NCBI RefSeq assembly: GCF_030586805.1
Contig: NZ_JAOSIM010000001.1
Location: 82,187 to 146,186, forward strand
Source of the DNA: Candidatus Phytoplasma fabacearum
GTDB lineage: Bacteria > Bacillota_I > Bacilli_A > Acholeplasmatales > Acholeplasmataceae
Length of the DNA: 64,000 nt
Direction: 5' to 3'
Part shown: one piece after another, positions 57,233-64,000 of the stretch
Position numbering within the stretch: the stretch's first letter is position 1
Layout: each line of letters starts with the position of its first letter
Notes under the pieces: model-generated
Seen by the model: only the letters and a program-made list of their open reading frames with translations
What the model was told of the DNA's origin: nothing
Database searches by the model: none
Translations under genes and position numbers: made by a program

Positions 57233-57784
57233 ATTATTAAACATAAAAAAAATAAAAAAGAAAATGTAAAAATTAGTTTTTTATATAATGAAAAAGTTCC
57301 TGCTGGAGAATATTTGGTTATTGATAACCAAGGAAAACAATTAGGTATTTTTCAAAAAGAACAAATATTTGATTTAGCTGAACAGAAAAATGAAGATTTT
57401 GTCTTGATCAATGCTCATTCCAATCCTAAAGTAGTACGTTTAGTTAATTATTCTAAATTTTATTATGAACAACAAAAAAAAATTAAACAAAATCGAAAAA
57501 AACAACATAATCAAATGAATATTAAAACTATTTGCTTAAGTCCTCGTATCCAAGATAATGATTTATATGTTAAAATTAAAAAAGCTGAGGATTTCTTAAA
57601 AAATGGACATAAAGTGAAAATTAATATGTTTTTACCAGGTAGAATGGTTATAAATCCTAGTATTGGTAATGACATTTTTAAAAAAATTATATCAGCTTTA
57701 AGTTTAGTATCAAAGGTTGATATTCCTCCTAAAATAGAAGGAAATCAAATTAATTCTTTGTTAATTCCTTTGAAATCTAATTAA
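57233..57784 (+). CDS. infC: Translation initiation factor IF-3, ATT start
   Basis: IF-3 keeps ribosomal subunits apart and checks the start codon. No ATG, GTG or TTG lies near the expected N-terminus; AAAAGGAG (to 57224) is followed after eight bases by ATT at 57233. From there the frame gives the full IF-3 N-domain (VKISFLYNEKVPAGEYLVIDNQGKQLG) and C-domain, 183 residues. A TTG at 57314 would remove part of the N-domain. A non-AUG start is the known device by which IF-3 limits its own synthesis, so ATT is convincing. Heads infC-rpmI-rplT. Confidence 0.93.
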   Translation: MIKHKKNKKENVKISFLYNEKVPAGEYLVIDNQGKQLGIFQKEQIFDLAEQKNEDFVLINAHSNPKVVRLVNYSKFYYEQQKKIKQNRKKQHNQMNIKTICLSPRIQDNDLYVKIKKAEDFLKNGHKVKINMFLPGRMVINPSIGNDIFKKIISALSLVSKVDIPPKIEGNQINSLLIPLKSN

Positions 57785-57859
57785 TTTTATTATTAGGTTA
57801 TTTGGATGTCGCGATGCATTTAGTTTTTGTTTTAAAAAAATAGAAAGAAATAATGGTAA

Positions 57860-58051
57860 TTGATTTTGAAAAAAAAAACACATAAAGGTTTAAAAAAACG
57901 TATCAAAATTACTGAAACTGGTAAATGGTTACGCAAACATGCTTTTAAAAATCATTTAGCCGGTTCTAAAACTACTAAACAAAATAGACAATTAAGAGGA
58001 TTTACTTATGTAGATTCTTCAGATTTAAAGCGTATTAAAAATTTAATTTAG
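57860..58051 (+). CDS. rpmI: 50S ribosomal protein L35
   Basis: A 63-residue basic protein with KKKTHKGLKKRIKITETGKW, typical of L35. There is no ATG start; TTG at 57860 or 57866 must serve, with AGAAAG upstream. Placed between infC and rplT as in nearly all bacteria. Confidence 0.92.
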   Translation: MILKKKTHKGLKKRIKITETGKWLRKHAFKNHLAGSKTTKQNRQLRGFTYVDSSDLKRIKNLI

Positions 58052-58086
58052 CAAATTGATATAAATCTAAGGAAAGAAGAATAGTC

Positions 58087-58785
58087 ATGGTTAAAGTAAA
58101 TTTAGTGCCAGCTCGACGTAGACGTCGTAAAAAAATATTAAAATTAGCTAAAGGTTATGTAGGTTCTAAAAGTACCATTTATAAAACTGCTCATGAACAA
58201 GTGATGCGTTCATGGCAATATGCTTATGTTGGTCGTAAAAGAAATAAAAGAGATTGGCGTTCTTTATGGATTCGTCGTATTAATGCTGGATGTTCAGAAA
58301 ATGGTATGAATTATTCCTCTTTTATATATGGTTTAAAATTAGCTGGTGTTGATGTAAATCGTAAAATTTTGGCTAATTTAATTATTAATAAGCCTGAAAT
58401 GTTTAAATTTTATATTGAAATGTCTCAAAAAAGTTTTCTTGATTTTCAGAAAAACAAATTAACAAAACATATTTCTAAATCTACATCAGATTCAAAAGAT
58501 ATTTTAGAATCTGATTTAAATTCAGATTTTGATTCTTTAAATTCGCAATCTATTAACAAAGATTGTCCGGATACTATTATTCAACATTCTTTAACGGATA
58601 ATATTGAGGATATAAAACAAAAAAAATCAGATATTTCTTTAGATAATGGATTTACAATAAACTTATCGTCTTTACAAAAAATGAATTTATTAAATTTACG
58701 TAAGTTAGCTAAACAACATAATATTAACAAAGTTTCTAAGTTAAAAAAAGCTGAATTAATTGATTTATTATTGGCGAAATTGTAA
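58087..58785 (+). CDS. rplT: 50S ribosomal protein L20 with C-terminal Rho_N/SAP-like domain
   Basis: Residues 1-117 are a normal L20 (ARRRRKKILKLAKGYVGSKS at 9-28; NGMNYSSFIYGLKLAGVDVNRKILA). The protein then continues to 232 residues. The extra part has a Ser/Asp-rich linker (about 125-190) and a final helical block of about 36 residues (LQKMNLLNLRKLAKQHNINKV and beyond) that fits the Rho N-terminal/SAP helix-extension-helix fold, known to bind nucleic acids. No frameshift or second start separates the parts. The usual L20 in Firmicutes ends at about 118 residues. Confidence 0.92.
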   Translation: MVKVNLVPARRRRRKKILKLAKGYVGSKSTIYKTAHEQVMRSWQYAYVGRKRNKRDWRSLWIRRINAGCSENGMNYSSFIYGLKLAGVDVNRKILANLIINKPEMFKFYIEMSQKSFLDFQKNKLTKHISKSTSDSKDILESDLNSDFDSLNSQSINKDCPDTIIQHSLTDNIEDIKQKKSDISLDNGFTINLSSLQKMNLLNLRKLAKQHNINKVSKLKKAELIDLLLAKL

Positions 58786-58833
58786 ATAAACTAAAAATTT
58801 AATTATAAATTTGTTTAAAGAGGATTACAAAAT

Positions 58834-59418
58834 ATGTATGAAATTAAAAAAATAACTTTTAAAAAAATTATCTTAAATATTTTTATAACTATTTTATTTT
58901 TATTAAGTTCTTTAGCATGTTTTGAACCTAAATATTTTTCTATAAAAGGGATTAGAATAAGTGATATTTTATTAGGAATTTTATTGTTATTGTTTAATTA
59001 TTATTTTGTATTTGTAAATTTTAAAAAAAATTCAGGATTAAAAAAGTTTTTCTTTTTAATAGAAACATTTTTTTTATTAACTGTTTCTATTAGTTTATTT
59101 ATGTCTTTTTTAATTACTAATTCTTTTGTACAAAAAATTCTCACTTTAAGTAATATTATTAGTTATATTTTAATGATTCATTGTTTTATTTCTTTGCATT
59201 TATTTGGATGGCAGAATAATAAAATTAATATTTGGAGTTTGAATGGTTATTTAGTAACTTTTGGCATAAGTTGTTTTTTATTAGGAAAAAATATTGATTT
59301 TTCTTATATAATTTTAAGAATTTTTTCTATTTTTTTTGGTTTTTTATTTTTATTCTATTTATTCATTGTTATTAAGCAAATTTCCAGTTATAATAAAAAA
59401 ATTGTTAAAAATAATTAA
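58834..59418 (+). CDS. Multi-pass membrane protein, unknown
   Basis: I do not recognise this 194-residue protein. It has about five or six hydrophobic segments, a Cys-Phe-Glu-Pro loop after the first one and a basic C-terminus. AGAGGA precedes the ATG, and the gene is 48 bases behind rplT and 40 bases ahead of the peptidase gene, so it may be co-transcribed with them. No catalytic motif is visible. Confidence 0.65.
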   Translation: MYEIKKITFKKIILNIFITILFLLSSLACFEPKYFSIKGIRISDILLGILLLLFNYYFVFVNFKKNSGLKKFFFLIETFFLLTVSISLFMSFLITNSFVQKILTLSNIISYILMIHCFISLHLFGWQNNKINIWSLNGYLVTFGISCFLLGKNIDFSYIILRIFSIFFGFLFLFYLFIVIKQISSYNKKIVKNN

Positions 59419-59457
59419 AAAAATTTAATTTTTTTAAAAAGGAGAGAAAAATTAAAC

Positions 59458-60519
59458 ATGTCAGATTTATTCCTTAAAATGAAAGAATTAACTATGTTAA
59501 ATGGTATTTCTGGACAAGAAAAACAGATTACTAATTATCTCCAAAAGAATGTTATTTCTTTAGTAGATAAAATAGAATATGATAATTTAGGTAGTCTGAT
59601 AGCTTATAAAGGAAAAAATGGTCCAAAAATTATGTTAGCTGGTCATATGGATGAAATCGGTTTAATGGTTACTGAAATTACAGACAACGGCTTCATTAAA
59701 TTTCAAACTATAGGCGGTTGGTTACCTACAGTTATGTTAGCTCAACTTTGGCAGATTCATACTAATAAAGGTATTGTTTGGGGTGTTACCGGTGCTAAAC
59801 CCCCGCATTCTTTGAGTGTTAATGAACGTAATCAAAATCCAAGTATTAAGAATTTATTTTTAGATATAGGTGTTTCAACTAAAGAAGCGGCTCAAAAATT
59901 AGGAGTTACTATCGGAAATATGATTACTCCTTATTTGGAATGTCGTACTTTAGGTAGCGAAGATTTTATTTTGGCAAAAGCAATAGATAATCGGGTTGGA
60001 GTTTTAATTGTTACTGAAGTATTAGAAAAATTACAAAATAATCCTAATCAATTTATAGGAGCTTTTACAGTTCAAGAAGAAGTAGGTTTAAGAGGAGCTA
60101 TTACTAGTGCTAATAAGGTAAAACCTGAGATTGCTATAGCGGTAGATGTTTGTGTTGCTAATGATGTTCCGGGTAATCAAAACACATCTATTAGTTATTT
60201 AGGAAAAGGTCCGCAAATATCTTGTTATGATCACGGATTAGTGGCTCATACATCTTTAAGGGAATTTGTATTAAAAGTAGCCCGAGACAATAATATTCCT
60301 TTTCAAGAAGCTGCTCCGGAAGGTGGGACTACAGATGCTGCTGCTATGCATACACGTCATATAGGAGCTGCAGCTTTAGTAATTTCGGTACCTACTCGTT
60401 ATATACATTCTCATGCTTCTATCGTTCATCAACAAGATATTAAAAATACCATTAATTTATTAACTTTATTAATACAAAAATTAGATCAAAAACAAGTTCA
60501 AGAAATTTTGTTTAGTTAA
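59458..60519 (+). CDS. M42-family aminopeptidase/glutamyl aminopeptidase
   Basis: A cytosolic, metal-dependent aminopeptidase that would recycle peptides. Metal and catalytic residues are recognisable: GHMDEIGLMV (His), IDNRVG (Asp), QEEVGLRGA (Glu-Glu), AVDVC (Asp) and the C-terminal TRYIHSHASIV (His). The length of 353 residues fits the family. AAAGGAGAG lies before the ATG. M42 members in Firmicutes are named YsdC, YtoP or FrvX; I cannot tell which. Confidence 0.92.
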   Translation: MSDLFLKMKELTMLNGISGQEKQITNYLQKNVISLVDKIEYDNLGSLIAYKGKNGPKIMLAGHMDEIGLMVTEITDNGFIKFQTIGGWLPTVMLAQLWQIHTNKGIVWGVTGAKPPHSLSVNERNQNPSIKNLFLDIGVSTKEAAQKLGVTIGNMITPYLECRTLGSEDFILAKAIDNRVGVLIVTEVLEKLQNNPNQFIGAFTVQEEVGLRGAITSANKVKPEIAIAVDVCVANDVPGNQNTSISYLGKGPQISCYDHGLVAHTSLREFVLKVARDNNIPFQEAAPEGGTTDAAAMHTRHIGAAALVISVPTRYIHSHASIVHQQDIKNTINLLTLLIQKLDQKQVQEILFS

Positions 60520-60682
60520 TTTAAGTCAAATTAATGATAATGATTATTAAATTTAAAAAAAAATTATAATTTAGTTATTTAGCTTATTTTATTGTTTGGT
60601 GTAATTAATATTAGTAATTTCTATTGTTTTATTTTAGTTGTTAATAAAATTTAAAATATTCAAAAGGAAAGATATTAAAAAA

Positions 60683-60817
60683 ATGAAAAGAACTTATCAA
60701 CCTAGTAAAATTAAACGAAAAAGGACACATGGCTTTTTGAAACGAATGTCTAATTCTAGTGGACGCCGTCTTTTATCTAATAGAAGATTCAAAGGGCGTT
60801 ATCAATTAACAGTTTAA
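60683..60817 (+). CDS. rpmH: 50S ribosomal protein L34
   Basis: A 44-residue protein with [19 protein letters not shown], the hallmark of L34. AAAGGAAAG lies about 10 bases upstream. It heads the classic rpmH-rnpA-yidC order, normally next to dnaA and oriC; here an M42 peptidase gene is upstream instead, so the replication origin is not in this window. Confidence 0.96.
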   Translation: MKRTYQPSKIKRKRTHGFLKRMSNSSGRRLLSNRRFKGRYQLTV

Positions 60818-60884
60818 TATTATGAATAAAATTAAAATTGTTATTTTTTTATAATATTCTAATGAATCAAATTAAAAAAATATT

Positions 60885-61913
60885 ATGATGAAAAAAAAAT
60901 TTATTTTAAGTAAAAATAAAGAAATTAATTTAATTTTCCAAAATGATAATAAAAGTGTAGCTAATTATTTTTTTAAAATATATTATATCCATTATGCTAA
61001 AACTTTGAATTTTAAATTTGCTTTAAGTATTAACAAAAGATATGGGAAGTCTCATGAGAGAAATTTAATTAAACGTCGTATAAGAGCAATCATTTATAAT
61101 TATTCTTCAGTTTTAAAACCTAATGTTTTTTTTAGGGCGCCAAAGAGGCCTAAATATCGTGTGATTTGACCAATCACCAGTGCGATAAACACTGTAAGGC
61201 TAAGAACGGTTTTTGAAAAGGAAACTCTCAGGAATTACAGCAGTTCTTAAAAGCGGATTGCGACGAAGTAGTTAGTCAAGAAGATACCGCCACCAAATGG
61301 TTCTAAGGATAAGCCTGAAATGGCCTAAGAAGATAAGCAGATGTAATAATGAAACCTACTTCGCAAACTACTGTAATCGAGTAGTCCGGAATCTATCAAT
61401 ATAGATAAAAAGTATTGGATAGTTTATCAATTAACAAACCTGGAATCTCACCATTAATAAAATGGTTACTTCGCCTAAGGAATCAAGGTAGATATTTAGC
61501 GTAACTTGGAGAATCCTAAAGGTCAGTTATTAAATTAACTAATAATGAGTTTAAAGTCATTAGGCCCAAGGATAAAGCGACTTCTTAGTAGTCGGAGGAG
61601 TAAAACTTGATCTGGAATGATAAAGAGAATCGTCCTCCCTGGAACAAGGTTAACGACCTTGATAGGGCGAAAGAAGTCAGTAATTTATTGTTTATTGATA
61701 AATTATGGAAAGCCGGATGCTTGGAAACTTGCTTGTCCGGTTTGGATGGGGGCTATTTGTAATAGTTAATAGAAAAACAAATCCTATTAATAAAACGCAA
61801 ATAATCTATCCATATTTATTATTATTAAACCGACAGCAAAAAAATTGAACTTTGTCGATTTATCTGTAAAATTGTCAGTTTTATTGAGAAAATCTCGTCT
61901 TATAAGTTCCTGA
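60885..61913 (+). CDS. rnpA: Ribonuclease P protein component, split by a group II intron
   Basis: RnpA assists the RNase P RNA in 5' tRNA maturation. Exon 1 (60885-61134) encodes the N-terminus including the RNR-type motif HERNLIKRRIR; exon 2 (61816-61913) encodes IIIKPTAKKLNFVDLSVKL and the final RKSRLISS before TGA. Both are needed for the fold. The exons total 348 bases, and joining at 61134/61816 keeps the frame (…NVFF-IIIIKPTAKK…), giving 115 residues, the family length. Unspliced, translation would stop 11 codons into the intron, giving a 94-residue protein without the last strand and helix. rpmH is upstream and yidC starts 20 bases downstream. Confidence 0.9.
61135..61815 (+). mobile_element. 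ORF-less group II intron in rnpA
   Basis: A 681-base insert beginning GGGCGCC and ending TCTATCCATAT. EBS1 TAAAAAG (61406-61412), in the loop of a CAATA/TATTG stem, pairs 7 of 7 (one G-U) with exon TTTTTTA (61128-61134). Domain V is 61710-61743, 34 bases, AGC triad with the G-U wobble kept. GTAACTT (61501) and TAGTAGTC (61586) match the tRNA introns. Domain IV is minimal, without an ORF. About 570 bases are nearly identical to the orphan copy at 31324. Frame restoration in rnpA gives an independent check on both boundaries (shift of one base possible). Confidence 0.9.
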
Positions 61914-61933
61914 TAAGGATATTTATTGTATAT

Positions 61934-63532
61934 ATGAGTGATGATAAATTTATTTTTTTAAAAAGATTTGTAATTATTTTTTTATTTTGTTTGTTGATAA
62001 CTATCAGTATTAGAGGTTTATTTTTTAGTGATACAAAAATTAATGATGAACCTAATATTATTGATTTAAAAGTTTTTATAAAGAAAGAAAATAATAGCGA
62101 TATTTCAGACGATAAATTATTTAATAAATTACTTGAACTAAAAAATTTTGATTTATATGAATGTCAGAAATTTTTAGATATTTTTGTTTGCGAACTCGAA
62201 GATAATGGTAATTTAAAATGGTATTTATTAGATAATAAAAATTGGAATGATTATGTAAAAAAACAATTACAGGAAACAATAAATAAAATATGTTTAGGAC
62301 TAGAATATTATTTTAGTTTTAATAATTTTAATATCTCTTTAGAAAAGAAAATTATTATATTAAAAAAATTTTTTACAGTGATAACAGGAATTAATAGAAG
62401 TTATTTTTTAAATCGTTTTGCTCAAGAAAAAGATTTTGAAATGTTATCTATAAAAAATATTGAACTTAAAACCAATAGAATCAGTTCAATTACACCAAAT
62501 GATTTATTAAAATTTAACATTTATAAAGATTTTAAAGATAATAAAGAAATATCTAATCTAAATTATAATAATATTATTCGTCAGAAATATTCGAATTCCA
62601 ATTCCAAAAACAAAACATTAAATTTTTTTATTTTAAAAAATAATATTTCTGATAATCAACAATTAGGTTTAAAGATTTTTGTAAATGATCAAGAAGATTT
62701 ACCTATTCAATGGCCTTCAAAATTAGAGTGGAGTAAATTTTTAGGTTTCGGTTATATTTGGAATTTTTTAATTATTTTTATAGCTTCTTTATTAAATTTT
62801 TTTTCTTCTATAGGATCTTACGGATTAGATGGTTTTGTAGTAGGTAATTTAGGGTTAGGAATTGTATTAACTACTATTTTAATTAGAACTTTATCATGGC
62901 CTATTTATACTAAAACTAATAATTTCGCTTTTAATATGAATTTGGCACAACCAGAAATTGATAAAATTCAAGCAAAATATTCTTTATCTAATAATCCTAT
63001 GGAAATAAAAAGAATGCATTTAGAGATTATGCGAGTTTATAAAAAGTATAATTTAAATATGTTTTCTAGTTTATTAATTTCTTTTTGTCAAATGTTTTTG
63101 TTTTTGGCTATGTTCCGTGTTTTACGTCGTTTTCGTATTCCTGGTGGTATTTTTAAAGTTTATAATAAAAAACCTTTTTTAGGTATAATAAATTTACAAT
63201 TAGAAAATAACAATGATAATTTATTTTTTTCTATATCACTAACTTTAATAACAGGTTTTAGTATGTTTATTTTAAATAAATTAATAATGAATAATTCCGA
63301 AACTATAAAAAATAAAAATGTTTTATCAGTTCCGAATGAATTTAATACGATCAGGCCAGAAAAACTAATGAATTTTGTTAGTTATATAATGATTTTATTT
63401 ATGATGTTTTTATCTTTTCGTGATTCTATGTTATCTTTATATTGGATTATAGGAAATTCTTATACTATTTTGCAAACACTTATTAATAAAAAAATTATAT
63501 CCAGAAAAATGCAAAAATTAAAAAAATATTAA
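61934..63532 (+). CDS. yidC: Membrane protein insertase YidC/OxaA
   Basis: YidC inserts and folds membrane proteins, alone or with SecYEG. The protein has an N-terminal membrane segment (about 10-30), a non-conserved hydrophilic region (about 32-265) longer than in most Firmicutes, and the conserved insertase core with LGLGIVLTTILIRTLSWPIY, the positively charged groove Arg within ILIRT, and the cytoplasmic hairpin around EIDKIQAKY. Several further helices complete the core. It follows rnpA in the usual order. Confidence 0.93.
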   Translation: MSDDKFIFLKRFVIIFLFCLLITISIRGLFFSDTKINDEPNIIDLKVFIKKENNSDISDDKLFNKLLELKNFDLYECQKFLDIFVCELEDNGNLKWYLLDNKNWNDYVKKQLQETINKICLGLEYYFSFNNFNISLEKKIIILKKFFTVITGINRSYFLNRFAQEKDFEMLSIKNIELKTNRISSITPNDLLKFNIYKDFKDNKEISNLNYNNIIRQKYSNSNSKNKTLNFFILKNNISDNQQLGLKIFVNDQEDLPIQWPSKLEWSKFLGFGYIWNFLIIFIASLLNFFSSIGSYGLDGFVVGNLGLGIVLTTILIRTLSWPIYTKTNNFAFNMNLAQPEIDKIQAKYSLSNNPMEIKRMHLEIMRVYKKYNLNMFSSLLISFCQMFLFLAMFRVLRRFRIPGGIFKVYNKKPFLGIINLQLENNNDNLFFSISLTLITGFSMFILNKLIMNNSETIKNKNVLSVPNEFNTIRPEKLMNFVSYIMILFMMFLSFRDSMLSLYWIIGNSYTILQTLINKKIISRKMQKLKKY

Positions 63533-63571
63533 AAAATATTTATAATATTTAATAATTCCTGATTATTCATC

Positions 63572-63589
63572 AAAGATTAATCTTTTTTT
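63572..63589 (+). terminator. Weak terminator after yidC
   Basis: AAAGA, a four-base loop and TCTTT followed by more T. The stem is short, so efficiency is doubtful. Confidence 0.4.
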
Positions 63590-63771
63590 GTATAATAAAA
63601 GTCAGGGATTAAAATAATATTTTTTAATATCAAAAATAATTTTATTTTTAAATTTTTTTATAAAAAAAAAAAAAATATATATTTTTATCGTTAAATTATG
63701 TTAAAATCAATTAGTAAGTTTTTTTAGACCAAAAAAAATATAAAATAATTTATAATTAATTATGTTTAAAC

Positions 63772-63855
63772 GGAGGGATAGCGAAGTGGCTAAACGCAGC
63801 AGTCTGTAAAACTGTTCCGAAAGGTACGGCGGTTCGAATCCGTCTCCCTCCACCA
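63772..63855 (+). tRNA. tRNA-Tyr(GTA)
   Basis: A class II tRNA: GGAGGGA pairs with TCCCTCC, anticodon GTA at 63806-63808, long variable arm, T-loop GTTCGAATC and encoded CCA. Uninterrupted. Confidence 0.95.
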
Positions 63856-64000
63856 TATTAGTTTATTTTTATTACTACTTCTTTGAAAACTGAAGATGAT
63901 ATTTTATTATTTATTATAATATTCTATATATTATATAAAATTATTAAATATTAACGATATTTAAATAAATACTATTTATTTAAATGAGATTTATTACGAA

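Noticed and set aside
60885..61169. rnpA as a truncated pseudogene or a 94-residue short protein
   Set aside because: The missing C-terminal part is present at 61816-61913 in the right frame, and the sequence between has group II intron ends, EBS1 and domain V.
1..64000. CRISPR array, prophage, transposon or replication origin
   Set aside because: No regularly spaced repeats, phage genes, transposase or dnaA with DnaA-box cluster were seen; rpmH-rnpA-yidC alone does not mark oriC here.
1..64000. Mycoplasma code with UGA as tryptophan
   Set aside because: Several conserved proteins end correctly at TGA (gltX, rnpA, secE), and tryptophans in conserved motifs are TGG.

Overview
The window is very A+T-rich, densely coded and built almost entirely of small-genome housekeeping genes. 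UGA works as a stop (for example at the ends of gltX and rnpA) and tryptophan is UGG, so this is not a UGA-reading mycoplasma. Together with Mollicute-like gene content (P-type ATPases, an amino-acid ABC importer with fused binding protein and permease, SodA, AAA+ membrane ATPase and coiled-coil membrane proteins, no wall genes) this points to Acholeplasmatales, most probably a 'Candidatus Phytoplasma' chromosome. The species cannot be fixed from the sequence alone.

Layout: 1-13 kb holds a truncated cation ATPase, signal peptidase, ung, rnhC, HIT, ruvAB (minus), rpsP-trmD-rplS, tyrS, a SufU-like scaffold, a SPOUT methyltransferase, nfo and a DEAD-box helicase (minus). 13-20 kb holds sodA, an ECF/ThiT-like membrane protein, a CshA/DeaD-type helicase and an amino-acid ABC importer. 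20-28.4 kb is the accessory part: secreted or membrane-anchored proteins of unknown function and a 1364-residue AAA+ ATPase with an exact internal duplication. 27-31.3 kb is a tRNA region (Ser, Glu, Arg, Pro, Gly). 33-57 kb is translation and transcription core: rplM-rpsI, gltX, cysS, a second P-type ATPase, rlmB-rpmG-secE-nusG, rplKA, rplJL, rpoBC, rpsLG-fusA-tuf. 57-64 kb has infC-rpmI-rplT, an M42 peptidase, rpmH-rnpA-yidC and tRNA-Tyr.

The outstanding feature is a family of ORF-less group II introns that split essential RNA-processing and translation genes. The tRNA-Arg(ACG) and tRNA-Pro(TGG) genes are each interrupted in the anticodon loop at the same place (38/39), and rnpA, the protein subunit of RNase P, is interrupted by a third copy. 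In all three, removing the intron restores the product: two 77/78-nt tRNAs and a 115-residue RnpA in frame. All three have a 34-nt domain V with compensatory base changes, the same 3' end motif (TCTATC...AT), the same 5' end (GGGCG), and a different EBS1 heptamer that pairs over 7 of 7 positions with its own 5' exon. A fourth copy (31324-31895) is nearly identical to the rnpA intron but lacks a recognisable 3' half. No intron-encoded reverse transcriptase/maturase is present in the window, so splicing would rely on self-splicing or a maturase encoded elsewhere. This makes Arg and Pro decoding and RNase P dependent on group II splicing. Known bacterial tRNA introns are group I; group II introns in tRNA genes are, as far as I know, an organellar trait.
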